A DNA stretch of 64,000 nucleotides, taken from positions 128,144,731 to 128,208,730 of the forward strand of contig NC_134535.1 in NCBI RefSeq assembly GCF_050624435.1, written 5' to 3'. The notes beneath the pieces are model-generated. The model searched no databases, was not told the origin of the DNA, and worked only from the letters and a program-made list of their open reading frames with translations. The DNA is from Tenrec ecaudatus (taxonomy: Eukaryota; Chordata; Mammalia; Afrosoricida; Tenrecidae). The position numbers and the translations under genes were made by a program. Positions 11,866 to 21,960 of this stretch are shown in pieces. Numbering within the stretch: the first letter of the stretch is position 1; each line of letters starts with the position of its first letter.

Positions 11866-12716
11866 GACTTTACCAGATGGAATAGACAGGAATCACGTTG
11901 ACTACATTTGTGGAAAGAGATAATGGAGAAGCTCATTGTTATCAGTCAGAACAAGGCAAGGGGCCAACTGTAGAAAAGACCGTCAATTGTCAATTGTAGA
12001 ATTGACTGACCATATGTCAATTGCCCTATTTTAATTCAAATAGAAGATGAAGAAAATTAAAACTAGACTATGAGAGCCAAAGCATGACCTTGAGGATATT
12101 CCATTTGAACGCAGAAGCCATTTGAAGACTAGATTTGGCCCACTAATGACCAAAGGCCAGAAGAGTTGTGTGGAGAAATCCAGGCTGTCTTACATGAAGA
12201 AAGCAAAAGATCACTAAAAAGGAAGAAAAGGATGTCAGAGAGACTCTAAAACTTACTCTTGAATGTGTAATAATGAAAACAAAAGAAGAAATGCTGAAGT
12301 AAAAAACTGAAAAGAAGATTTTAGAGGGCAGGTTGAGAAGACAAAGTAGCGGATTAGAATGAAATGTGCAAAGGTCTGGAGTTAGAAAGCCATAAGGAAA
12401 AATGCAATGTGCTCAGAATTTCTCAAGTTGAAAAGAGTCAAGCCTTGAGCTGCATTATTGAAGGGAAAATGTTGAATGACTCAGAAAGCATCAAAACAAA
12501 ATGTAAGGAATGCATAGAGTCACTGTACCAAAAAGAGTGAATTGACATCCCACCATCTCAGGAAATCGTAGATGGTCAAAACTGATGGTGCTGAAGGACA
12601 TACTGAGGTGATTTAACAAACAGATTCAACACTGGTAGCATTCACTCTTGTATGACAAGAAATTTTAAAAGAGAAGCTTTGGCCAACCAAATGGGAGAGA
12701 TCCACATGTGTGTCTC
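11866..12716 (+). mobile_element. RTE LINE copy B, inverted 5' part, left piece
   Basis: In sense orientation this contains the RTE endonuclease-to-RT linker: CCAGATGGAATAGACAGGAA, GTCAGAACAAGGCAAGGGGC, GCATCAAAACAAAATGTAAG and CCAACCAAATGGGAGAGATC. The frame is destroyed by stops and small deletions. It breaks at about 12716, where a mariner entered, and continues at 14182. Confidence 0.8.
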
Positions 12717-13573
12717 CAAGGAGGCACCCCCAAATAAACCGGAATCCTTCCCCCAAAAGCTATGTATTTAATTTATTTTTTACAAAACAACTTTATCACT
12801 TTCAGAGTACTCTCTATAACACTTAATACATTCATCATATCTGCTATTCCAATCTTGGAATTGTTTTTCAAATTCATCTGTTTGGATGGCTGACAGCACC
12901 TCCCTTGATTTTTCTTCACTTCTTCTAGTCATCAACTCACTGTCCTTTCATGTCCCTCTTCATTCATGGAAATAAAAAGAAGTTGCACGGTGTAAGGTCA
13001 GGTAAGTAAGGGGTGTGGGGCAAGAGAGGTATGCTGTTTGTGCTAAAAACTGGCGTACTGATATGGCTGCATGAACAAGTGCATTATCTTGGTGGCGAAA
13101 CCAGTCCCCCATCTGCCACAAATCAAGCCTTTTTTGTTGCACACCGTTACACAGTCTTTTCAGAACCTCTAAATAAAAAACTTGATTAACAGTCTGATCT
13201 AGTAGAATGAATTCCAAATGTACTACAAGTTAGACATTTTCAGCCATTCAGGATGTTGACAGACATCCAGAATGAGGTTTGTCATCAATTGACATTTTAC
13301 ATGTTTTGAAAGAAGAAAACCACTTGTACACCTGAGTGTTCACCATAGTGCTGTCTTTGTAAGCCGTGCTCAACATCACAACAGTTTCTGCATCATTTTT
13401 CCTGAGCAGGAAGCAAAATTTCACAGCCACATGTTGTTCTCTTAAATTAGCTATCACTAAAAATAAGGTTCGAGCAAAACTGCTTTTACAAAAAAATTCA
13501 CTGTGACCAGAGAAAACCTTCCCAGGCCATGCCACTGGGTGCACTAACTCGTAATGAGTTGCTGGATGCTCAC
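12717..13573 (-). mobile_element. Mariner element 2 (3' portion), same internal deletion as the copy at 6274
   Basis: On the minus strand the transposase relic reads CLSTS (N-terminal part), then jumps to LEFILLDQTVNQVFYLEVLK (C-terminal part). This skips the same middle third as the 6274-7200 copy, and the nucleotide junction (AAAATGTCTA then CTTGTAGT) is shared. The catalytic-region remnant MGDWFRHQDNALVHAAISVR is visible at 12960-13217. The outer end begins CAAGGAGGCACCCC at 12717. The element is split by a solo LTR and resumes at 14103. Total mariner length without the LTR is about 936 bp. Confidence 0.9.
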
Positions 13574-14097
13574 TGTGTTAGTCTGGGTTGACTAGAGAAA
13601 CACATTCATAGACATGCATATGTGTTTAAGAAAGAGCTTATAGAAACAGTAATTGTATACTAAGAAAAAATTCCCAGTCCAGTCCAGATCAAGTCCATAA
13701 GTCCGATATTAACCCATATATCTGAAACCAGTTTATAAATTCCTTTTCAGACTCAGCAACACATGCAATGATACCGAATGCAAGAAGATCACAGGCTAAT
13801 AGGTGGAAAGTCTTGCGGATCTAGTGATGGTGAAAACATCTCTGCACTTGTGTGGGTCTCCACGTGGCTCCTCCAGCTTCAGGACTCTGACTCCATCAGT
13901 ATAGCTCCATGTGGCTTGTCAACAGAAATGTCTAGCAGGGAGAGGGTGTGTCCTGCTTCCCTGGAAGAAGACAGGAAGTGCCAGAATTCTCAGGAGAAGG
14001 CCATACTCACACAGAGACCTCATTGGTTATGATCTGATTGACAAGATAGGCTCCCCCCCCTTCACTCAAGTTGACAGGAGATTATATAACTGCCACA
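13574..14097 (-). mobile_element. Solo LTR, ERVL/MLT2-like, in mariner 2
   Basis: The plus strand starts TGTGTTAGTCTGGGTTGACT and ends ATATAACTGCCACA, so on the minus strand the LTR has TG...CA ends. It is flanked by an exact 5-bp duplication, CTCAC, at 13569-13573 and 14098-14102. Five-base duplications and the end sequences fit ERVL-class LTRs. No internal retroviral sequence is present, so two LTRs recombined to leave one. It has at least seven relatives in this window. Confidence 0.9.
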
Positions 14098-14102
14098 CTC
14101 AC

Positions 14103-14181
14103 CTAGTGGGAGATATGCATACTATGAAAGTTCCGCTCTGTCAGAGCAATTTCGGTTTTTTGGGGTGGGCACACCACCTTG
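14103..14181 (-). mobile_element. Mariner element 2 (5' portion)
   Basis: The complement reads CAAGGTGGTGTGCCCACCCC at the terminus and then ACTTTCATAGTATGCATA, matching the 5' UTR of the mariner at 6274. It ends at 14181 and is followed by TATT, which matches the RTE target site. Confidence 0.85.
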
Positions 14182-14425
14182 TATTGCAGGGAAAGGTGAT
14201 CCAACAGGATGCAGACATTACCTAACAATACCATTAATATCACATGTTGGTGAAATTTTGCTGAAGTTAAGTCAAAAGTGGTTGCATTAGCACATTATTG
14301 GGGAATTATCAGAAATTCAAGGCAGATTGAAAATGGGATGTGGAACAAAGTACTGATGTCAGGCAAAGACTATCAAAAAATGTTTACTTTTGTCTTATTG
14401 ATGATGCAGCATAAAAATGTAAGTA
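14182..14425 (+). mobile_element. RTE LINE copy B, inverted 5' part, right piece (RT start)
   Basis: GGGAAAGGTGATCCAACAGG, TTAATATCACATGTTGGTGA and ATCAGAAATTCAAGGCAGAT follow on directly from the RTE sequence interrupted at 12716 and enter the reverse transcriptase region. It ends near a stretch corresponding to the FID motif of the RT. Confidence 0.75.
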
Positions 14426-14529
14426 TGAAAAGATATAAACCAGGAAAATATGTACCCAATCATAAAGTGTCAAATGTAAGAGACAAAATGGATTTTAATT
14501 TAAACTCTGACAAAAGAAATACTATCTAG

Positions 14530-15530
14530 CAAGGTAATACAGTGACCTTTAACAATTATATACTTAACAGAAAATCCTCACAGTAAATATAAAACATAAG
14601 TTAAAAATGTGAGATATAGCTATTAGAAGAAACAGATGAATTATTCGTTATGGCTGGTGATTTTAATATACTCCTCCATAAAGCTAATCAATCAAACAGA
14701 CATAAAAAGAAGGGGAAAAAAGTAAAGATACACTAAGTTTCAATTACAGAACTAATAGTCCTGAACCAGTACATATATATTTCACACCTAATAAATACAG
14801 AAATGCATTTTCTTTTCAAAAACACATGGAGCATTCACGAAAGTCAACATTAAGTTTGGGTGACAAAGAGTTTTAATAAATTGCAAAGAACCAACATTAC
14901 ACAGACCACATTTTCCCTGATCATAGTTCTACAAAATTAGAAATAGATAGAAAAATAAGACCTTTGAAAAATCCCATATCACCAGAAAGTCAGGAAAGAA
15001 AGGAAAAGAGAGAAAGGGAGCTGAAAATAACATGTTGGTTATGAGCAAATCACAGGGAATATTATGACACACTTAGAACCGAACAAAATGAAAACACCAT
15101 GTGTCGAAATTGGTGAGACACAATTAAATCATTTCTTTAGAGAAACACGGAGCTTTAAATACACATTTATCATAAAGTAAGAAAGAAGAAAAACAAATGA
15201 GCTAAGCTTTCAATTCAAGAAGTTAGAAAAAGAGCAATTTGCTAAAACCAGGGAACAAAGGAGGAGAGGGAGAGCAGAAAGGAGCGCAGAAGTCAGCAGA
15301 GTGAAGAGCTTACTAAAAAACAAAACAGAGACAACTTAGCAAAATTCAAAGCCAGGTTTTCAGAAAAGTTTACATTTACTGGGATGATAAGACATGAGCA
15401 TTTTGAGAAAACGGGTACAGATGCAAATAAAGAGCAATGGATAAGAAAATATTCAGACAAATCAAAAGGTTTCAAAAGAATAAAAAACTTTATTATAGGC
15501 TTGAAAGAAAATTGAGGCCTGGGATAAAGG
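14530..15530 (+). mobile_element. L1 ORF2 relic (endonuclease end to RT linker), sense
   Basis: The A-rich plus strand follows L1 ORF2: GAAATGCATTTTCTTTTCAA, then AACACATGGAGCATTCACGA, GACCACATTTTCCCTGATCA, and AATTCAAGAAGTTAGAAAAA. These correspond to the late endonuclease domain and the region before the RT. Stops and indels are frequent. Confidence 0.7.
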
Positions 15531-16049
15531 ATAGAAGTCGGAGGCGGGGGCGGGGGTGCAGGGAGAGGGAGCAAAGTTAGCAGAAGGAAAAAAATTAAAA
15601 ATTTAGATCCTTCAATAATTGTTTTCAAAATGGAAATATTGTGTTCTTGCCCATGTCACACATGTGGCCCAAACACTTAAAAACCACATGTGAAGCAGCG
15701 CAAATCACGAAGAAAAGAATTGTATCGAGGAAAAATAAAATTATACATCTACATCATCAAAAATAAATGTGTGAATCTTTGGTAGAGCAATTGGCCCACT
15801 AAAAGTAAACGACACCATCAATGAAAGGATCAGATGATGTTTTTCTAACTTCGGGGTGGGAATCCCCACCTCTGTTATAAGCTGATGCCAACTTCTAAGG
15901 ACCCTAGAGCGTCGGGATTTCACAGCATGGGGTAGATGAGGAGAGTGGAGTTCAAGAAATAAAATCAAACCAATGAGAGGTTTGGTCATTGGCTTGCTGC
16001 CTCCTGAGGAATCTGATTAACTCCATCTCTGTATTTAAGGTTCCACCCC
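15531..16049. other. Unassigned DNA with a short G-rich tract
   Basis: A G-rich tract lies at about 15540-15570. Nothing else is recognisable. Confidence 0.4.
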
Positions 16050-16123
16050 CCAGTTCCCCAAATGGAGGCGTCCAAGTCTCCACTCCCCGCCCAGTTCCCC
16101 AAATGGAGGCGTCCAAGTCTCCA
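16050..16123. repeat. Two-copy tandem duplication, 41-bp period
   Basis: A 33-bp identical block beginning CCAGTTCCCCAAATGGAGGC occurs at 16050-16082 and again at 16091-16123. The absence of mismatches suggests a recent event. Confidence 0.9.
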
Positions 16124-16567
16124 ACGCTGACTGCGCCAGAAGGACCGAGCAGTCTAGTTGTGCTGTCGTGGTCACAACTCAGACCGGCTTCTGAGGGGCC
16201 GGGGCTTCCGTTGGTTCTATCAACCCTGCAACGTGGAACCTCCGACTAATTCAAGGCCACGTGGCTGGCTGCGTGCGGCTGAGCCTCGGGCTCCACAGTG
16301 CGTGGTGGTGCTGATGTAGACAGCACGAGCTGCTTCGAGCACTGTGACTGCCCCTCACCAAGGGCTCACCGTACGCATCCACTCTCCTTAGGCCAGAAGG
16401 ACTGGCACCACTGCTGCGGGGCCCTGCTCACCAGCCCACGATTGCCCTTTTCTCTCCTCCATCTCTAGAGCACTTTGGGAGATGTCCTTCTCGCCACCCC
16501 AGCCTGAGACAGGAGGCGTGGCACTTTTCTCAGATGTACCTACTCCAGGACCTTCTTTTTGCCCTTG
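16124..16567. other. Unassigned DNA
   Basis: GC-rich with several CpGs, but no exon, promoter motif or repeat I can support. Confidence 0.4.
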
Positions 16568-16756
16568 CTTCCCCCTGCGGTACTTAAGCACTGGGCTGCT
16601 CGCTGAAAGGCTGGAGGTTCAAACCCACTAGCCACTGCAGGAAAAAAAGATGCTTCCGTAAAGATTACAGACTTGGAAACCTGGTGGGGCAGTTCTGCTC
16701 TGTCCTGTGGGGTTACCACGAGGTGGAATCCACTCAGTAGCACTGGGTTTGGTGTC
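16568..16756 (+). mobile_element. AfroSINE-type SINE, sense
   Basis: GGGCTGCTCGCTGAAAGGCT and GGAGGTTCAAACCCACTAGC give the tRNA-like head and B box. GGGGCAGTTCTGCTCTGTCC and GGTGGAATCCACTCAGTAGC give the conserved 3' core. Confidence 0.85.
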
Positions 16757-17027
16757 TGTGTTTGGTCCTATAATGCGGTAAGTGAAAAATCTCCCAGATA
16801 CACTTGCCCTTTCTCATTCCAAGCTTATCCACAGGTTTGGTCTTGGGCCTTGAGGTTTCTCTAGTCAGACCTCGGGAACCTCCTGAGCACGCACCGGGCA
16901 TGACCTACTCTGACCCAGTGCTCCAGCAGTGTGGGTGCTGAACATTCCAGGTTCTGCCTGGGAGATGTTACTTGGTTCTTTGAGATATGCTCATTTCTGA
17001 TAAGGTCATTTCCGATGTCCGCATTTA

Positions 17028-17242
17028 GTGCCCCTGATGGCTCCGTGGGTTTAGTAATTGGCTGCTTGCTAACCTAAAGGTGGACAGTGTTAATCTAGCA
17101 GCTGCCCTGCAGGAGAAAGAGGTGGCAGTCTGCTTCGATGCACAGCCTTGGGAATCCTGTGGGGGCAGCTCTTCTCTGTCCTGTAGGGTCATTGAGTTGG
17201 GGTTGCCTCAATCGCTCTGGGTTTGGGTATTAGTCTATAGAC
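17028..17242 (+). mobile_element. AfroSINE-type SINE, sense
   Basis: It begins CCCCTGATGGCTCCGTGGGT, carries GGCTGCTTGCTAACCTAAAG and ends with GGGGCAGCTCTTCTCTGTCC plus a degenerate CATTGAGTTGGGG core. Confidence 0.8.
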
Positions 17243-17591
17243 AGCTCCAAAGGGATAAAGCGATTCCACCCCCTAAGTCCTAGGAAATGTGTTGGGGGTG
17301 AGGAGGGGCCTAGAATGATGTTTTTAGGGCACCTTTCAGTAGTGAGATGGACTAGCCCTCCAATCAGAAGTACCTGCTCATCTCAGCCCTCCTACCCTCC
17401 TTCTGCCAAACACTGACACCAGAGAGTTCCTGTGAGCCGCTGACCTATCAGCTCCTAACCCGTGGAACTAAATGACACAGGACCTGAGCGATGATCCCCA
17501 GGATGGATTGGAGAAGTTCCATCAAAAACCATCCCGCATTATAGCAACACACAGGCAGGTCTACTTGCAGACTGGTAGTGGCAGTGGAGGA

Positions 17592-17644
17592 GCAGTGGCT
17601 GGGAATTGTGAAAGGTGAGAATTCTACCACTGAACCACCACTGC
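17592..17644 (-). pseudogene. tRNA-Gly (GCC-type) pseudogene, T-arm deleted
   Basis: The minus strand reads GCAGTGGTGGTTCAGTGGTA then GAATTCTCACCTTTCACA, which matches the 5' half of eukaryotic tRNA-Gly (D arm GGTTCAGTGGTAGAATTC) and a decayed anticodon arm. It then jumps to ATTCCCAGCCACTGC, the 3' side of the T loop and acceptor stem. The acceptor ends pair (GCAGTGG with CCACTGC). About 18 bases, covering the rest of the anticodon arm, the variable loop and the 5' T stem, are missing: 53 nt against about 71. It cannot fold as a functional tRNA. Confidence 0.75.
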
Positions 17645-17774
17645 CTCACCCACGGTGTAATAGGAACTGACTAGGAAAATCCACAGAGCTAATGGAGTAG
17701 AAATTGCAGCCAATGTGGGTCTGCCCCTCTTCAGCGGACGAAAGCCCTTTCCTACATATTTGCACGTGTCACTG
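17645..17774. other. Unassigned DNA
   Basis: Short gap between the tRNA remnant and a MIR; nothing recognised. Confidence 0.4.
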
Positions 17775-17880
17775 ATCTAGCCTGCTGGAGGCCCAGCGCC
17801 TTGCCCGAGGCCACACAGCTAGTGAGTTGCTGGGGTGGGTTTGTGTTCCCACCTCTGCATTTAGCTTTAGAATTCTTTCC
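17775..17880 (-). mobile_element. MIR, antisense
   Basis: CTTGCCCGAGGCCACACAGC followed by TAGTGAGTTGCTGGGG is the complement of the MIR core (ACTAGCTGTGTGACCTTGGG in sense). Confidence 0.8.
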
Positions 17881-18507
17881 TCTCTCCTGTCTTGTTCTGA
17901 CTAGTGGAAGCCCATCAGAGGTCTTGAGCCCTGTTGGTCCCCTGACACTTTAACCAATTCTTTGGCCCGGTCCATAGCCTATCAGCGCAGCAGAAGACAA
18001 TTCCAGGGCCACCTCAGCCAGAAGGCAGGAGAAGCTGAACACTCCTAACAATCCTTTCCCCAAACGGCTGTTCCCTTAATCAATCCCAGGAGCTCTCCCT
18101 TGGGCCACAGGGAGATGCCGAATGAGCCACACAGTAGCAGCTTCCACTGTAAATACCCCAAATTGTGTTTAAACAACATGAAAGGCTGGGTTAACAGCAG
18201 AAAGCTGTTGTTTAGGGTCCTGCCTGCATCCGGGGCTTGCCGGCTCTCTCCTGGCGCCCGCAGGACAGAAGGAACACATGTTTGCTGTTAGTCTCCTGTG
18301 GCTTCTCCCTCACCATCCCACAGCGTGTCCCTCAAATGGAGCATCTCTGTCATTATCCCTTGGAAGACAGCAGGGCTGGTGGAGAGAAGAGGTGATCTCT
18401 GGGGAGGGCTTGGCTTTCTTGATCCCCCTTACCCGCCTTCTTATCAATTCTATAGGAACAGCACAGCCAGGTGCCAGGGACCAAGACCTGTTAAATGACT
18501 GTATCAG
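17881..18507. other. Unassigned DNA
   Basis: No gene or repeat recognised. Confidence 0.4.
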
Positions 18508-18727
18508 TTGTCTGTCGCTGCTGTGACAAATGACCTCAGAAGTCTATTCGTGGTCAGTTCTGGTTTCCCTGCACCTGAAACAAAGCATTGGCAGCACTCT
18601 GCTCCCACCTCAGGCTTGAGGGGGACATCTGTCTCCTGCCTCTGCAGCTTCTGGCACCGATGGTCTTGTCAGCTCCCATCGCTCCGGCCAGCAGCTTCAT
18701 GTTTATCTTTACGTTGCCTTCTCTGGG
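18508..18727 (-). mobile_element. MLT1-type MaLR LTR, piece 1, antisense
   Basis: TATCAGTTGTCTGTCGCTGC then TGTGACAAATGACCTCAGAA and a Ser/Cys-rich pyrimidine tract follow the complement of the MLT1 end (GCTGCCATAACAAAGTACC-like in intact copies). It is broken by a younger LTR at 18728 and continues at 19232 and 19546. Confidence 0.65.
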
Positions 18728-19231
18728 TGTATTAGTCTGGGTACTTCAGAGAAAGAAATCCACAGAAACTCATGTATAAGAGAGAGTTTTATATAAAACT
18801 ATCAAAAAAATATCCCAGCCCAGTGCTGCCCAAGCCCACAAGTCCAACATTAACCCGAAGGTCCAACACCAATCTACAAAGTCCTCCTCCATCTCACAAA
18901 ACAGATGCAATAATGCCGACTGCAGGAGGAAAGCTGAATCAGTGAATGTGTAAGCATCTCAATACTGGCAGAGGTCTCCACACGGCTGCTCCAGCACCCA
19001 GGGCTGCATCGGGGTAGGTCCATGTGGCTTCTCCTTGGGGATGTCTTGCAGGAAGTGAACCTTGCCAGCTGAAGCAGGGAACTCGCTAAGGAAGCTGCAC
19101 CCTGGTGCGAGCATCACAAAGCAAGAGACCTGAGAACTCGAAAGGTGAGGCTCACTGAGCCATTTATCCCCCTGCCCTTCAATTAACCCCACATGTGTTT
19201 ATCAGCCAGGTTGGCACAATAAACTAACTCA
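18728..19231 (-). mobile_element. Solo LTR, ERVL/MLT2-like, in MLT1
   Basis: Starts TGTATTAGTCTGGGTACTTC and ends AATAAACTAACTCA, parallel to the 13574-14097 copy. Flanks are CTGGG (18723-18727) and CTGGA (19232-19236), four of five bases identical. The host MLT1 sequence continues on both sides. Confidence 0.8.
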
Positions 19232-19323
19232 CTGGATGTTGTCAAATCTCCCTCTGCCTCACTCACAAAAGAATACTGATCTTACCATTAGGGCCCATCC
19301 AGATAACCCGGGAAAATTCTCCC
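19232..19323 (-). mobile_element. MLT1, piece 2, antisense
   Basis: GTCAAATCTCCCTCTGCCTC, then TTAGGGCCCATCCAGATAAC and TTCTCCCATCTC match the MLT1 complement downstream of piece 1. Confidence 0.7.
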
Positions 19324-19545
19324 ATCTCCATAGATCAAACCCCACTGCTATTCAGTCGGCTCTGACTCATAGCAATCCTGAAGGACAGTAGAACCCACAG
19401 AGCGCTGTGGGTTTCCCAGACTCAATCTTTACAGGAGCAGACAGCCTCATCTTTTTTCTGGAGGAGTAGCAAGTGGCCTCCAACCGCTGACCTTGCAGTT
19501 AGCAGCCAAATGTGTAATCACCATGACAGCGGGGCTCCTAAGCCT
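19324..19545 (-). mobile_element. AfroSINE-type SINE, antisense, in MLT1
   Basis: TCGGCTCTGACTCATAGCAA (core), AGACTCAATCTTTACAGGAG, GCTGACCTTGCAGTTAGCAG and a terminal GGGGCTCC are the complement of the SINE from 3' end to head. Confidence 0.85.
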
Positions 19546-19600
19546 TCATTCGGTTACATCTACTTGACCTTTGCTTCCTGCATCAGAAGGTAACACTCGC
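19546..19600 (-). mobile_element. MLT1, piece 3, antisense
   Basis: GGTTACATCTACTTGACCTT, then ATCAGAAGGTAACACTCGCA resume the MLT1 complement after the SINE. Confidence 0.55.
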
Positions 19601-19763
19601 AGACCTATCACTGTTGAGTCCACTCTGACTCCTGGTCACCTTGTGGTCAGAGTGCCCCATGGGGTTTTCTATGGCCTTCCTTCTGGCTGATTCTGGGTGG
19701 ACGCCAACCTCTGACCTTCTCGGTAATAGGTGAGAGCGCTAGTGGTCTGCACCACCAAGGGTG
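19601..19763 (-). mobile_element. SINE (short type), antisense
   Basis: GAGTCCACTCTGACTCCTGG, ATGGGGTTTTCTATGGCCTT and GGTGGACGCCAACCTCTGAC are the complement of the shorter AfroSINE type, ending GCACCACCAAGGG at the head. Confidence 0.75.
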
Positions 19764-19804
19764 CCAGGTTTTAAAGCGTGGCGATCTGGCGAGACATTAT
19801 CCGA

Positions 19805-19852
19805 CTTCTACTTCTGCTTCTGCTTCTGCTTCTACTTCTACTTCTACTTCTC
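19805..19852. repeat. (TTCTRC)n hexanucleotide repeat
   Basis: Eight or so units of CTTCTACTTCTGC type. On the minus strand it reads as Arg-Ser repeats, which are a simple-repeat artefact and not a gene. Confidence 0.9.
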
Positions 19853-20724
19853 TCGCGAAGTTCACTTCTGCTGTCCGGGCTTCTCTTTCCCTCTTTGTGA
19901 AGTGAGAGTGCTGGACTGGATGAAGTCCTTCCGTTACAGTCACTGTCATTACCGTGCTCCATATACTAATCCTCGGGGCCCAGGCAGCCTTACCCTGATC
20001 CCCTGCTTCTCATTTCAGGCAGGGGGAGTAGCTTCTCTCAGCTTTGGGGACCGGGGCAGGGAAGGAGGCTGATTGGAATGGTCTCTTTCTCATCATGGCC
20101 TCGTCCCTGGGGCGTGTCCATTGTTTGAGGTGTTAGGGCAAGTGATGGAAAGAGGCACAGGAGCAGCCTTATGTTCTCACGTAGTGCGTTTCAGACCCGC
20201 CGGCCGCATCTGCACCAATATCTGTCCCGAAGCTCAGAATCTTCATTTAGGAAGGTCCACCCTGGCTCTGGTCAGTGGTAGGACGGAAGGATGGGAGATG
20301 ATGGTGGCAGAGATGCAGGCAGGCTCCTCTTCCCTGATCCCTGCACCTACATAGGTAGGTGGGAACATTTGGGAGGAAGGGTGGCCTGGACCCCCCCGCC
20401 CCGCTGTTCCACCCCCACCCCAGCTGCAAGGCTCTTTATAGTAAATGCATGACCTCACGTCTGGCTGCCTGGCATTCTGGCCCTTTGCCAAGGAGCCCAG
20501 GCAGGTGGGGATCACAAGCCCCTCAGCCGGGGTGAACCACAACCCCAGGCAGTGTGGTTAGTCTGCCTGCCTGGCACGGGCTCCCCTCTGCTCTCAGTGT
20601 GGGACTGCTACCCAGGGCCTCATCTGAGATCCTGTGCCAGGGCGCCAGCATCAGTTCCCCTCTGTCTCCCTGTGCCCCTCCTTTCCTTCACCTCACCTAC
20701 CAGGCAGCCCTGTTTCTGGAGCCC
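19853..20724. other. Unassigned GC-rich DNA
   Basis: Open frames on both strands are short and mutually overlapping. No exon can be supported. Confidence 0.4.
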
Positions 20725-20925
20725 ACCCATGCCAAGCACTATGTTCAATGCTTCACATCTGTGCTCTGACTCACGTCACAACACAAGCCAGGGGGGGGGT
20801 GTTGTTCCTTCCCTTTCTGATGTACAGCGAGACAGTGGGATGGAGCTACGCCTTGCGGTGGCCGATGATCACGCAGCTGGTCAAGTGGCAGAGTGAATGA
20901 ACCCAACCTGGCTCGATTCCAGCGG
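20725..20925 (-). mobile_element. MIR, antisense, nearly full length
   Basis: ATGCCAAGCACTATGTTCAA, then ACATCTGTGCTCTGACTCAC and a degenerate middle, then CAGCTGGTCAAGTGGCAGAG, follow the MIR complement from 3' end to core. Confidence 0.65.
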
Positions 20926-21754
20926 GGGTCTCTCCCATGCCTCCATCCCCCAGCCATCCCACACACCCTTCTTGCCCCAACCTGAAGTCTCCCCCAGCCC
21001 CTCCCCACACCTCTTTGGCAAGCATGTCCTTCTCCACCTTTCAAGCCCTCATCTACTCTCATCACATCATCAACATCCTGACAACATGATCACTCTTTTC
21101 CAGTGGCTTCTTCTCCCTGTTTCAAGCCAGACCGCACTTGTCTTTCCTTACAGACCTGGGCTAACATTGGCTGATGCTGGGGGGAGCCCTGGGCAGGTAT
21201 CCGGACTTAGTTTCCTTACCTGTAGACTAGCAAGTTCGACAAATCTATTGACCTGCTCTCCTCTCTACTGCCCTCGGATCAAGCCTATGGGTTTGGGGCT
21301 CAGTTGTGGAGAGAGACTGCAGAGAGTCAGAGTCACCTCTTGGCCCTTAGTCCAAACTCCCATCCTTCCATGTATGACCACCACCTGGTGTCTGGAGGGC
21401 TAGCAGAGCCGGTGAATACCCATGACGTTCACATGCTGGACCACCAACCCAAGCCTTAGAAGGGAGAAGGCACATCCACGAACCCATTTCTGCTCAGCTT
21501 CCCTCTCCTGGCTTCTGATTTGTCCCCCAACTCCCTACCTGCTCTCTTCTTGAGGTCCCAGGGTGGGGCACCGAATGGCTACTCCCTATGGTTGAAGTGG
21601 GACCCATCCAGACCCACTTCAGGAGAAAGGCCTGTGGACTGTTCTTTGAACATTCAGGCACTGCAGAGCACATTTCCACTCTGGCTCTCTCGTACACCAG
21701 GCTGCCACGAGTCAGAATGGATTCTACAGCAACTGATTGGTGGGTGCTATTCTC
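20926..21754. other. Unassigned DNA
   Basis: No gene or repeat that I can support; pyrimidine-rich in parts. Confidence 0.4.
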
Positions 21755-21960
21755 TCAAGAAAAGAACATGGGCTATGGAGTCCCATGGACTTAGGTTTAA
21801 ACGCCAGCTCCACCACTTGGAGTCCCACGGACTTAGGTTTAAACACCAGCTCCACCACTTGCCGGCCATGTCTTTGAATTTCTCTAAGTCTCCATTGTCT
21901 CGCCCCTCAAATGGAGATCCCATTTGCTCATGGCTCAGCGCCGACATTGCCACGAGGCAG
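21755..21960 (+). mobile_element. MIR, sense, with an internal 42-bp duplication
   Basis: AACATGGGCTATGGAGTCCC, then AAACGCCAGCTCCACCACTT, and later GAATTTCTCTAAGTCTCC follow MIR in sense. The core block starting TCCCATGGACTTAGGTTTAA (21781) is repeated at 21823 with two mismatches, a 42-bp tandem duplication inside the element. Confidence 0.75.

Noticed and set aside
12960-13544. Functional mariner or SETMAR-like gene
   Set aside because: The middle third of the transposase is deleted, with stops and an LTR insertion, and no SET domain is nearby.
19771-19962. Arg-Ser-rich peptide on the minus strand
   Set aside because: It is a (TTCTRC)n simple repeat and not an SR protein.
20897-21403. 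168-codon open frame on the plus strand
   Set aside because: It starts inside an antisense MIR and is low-complexity Pro/Ser-rich; no family recognised.
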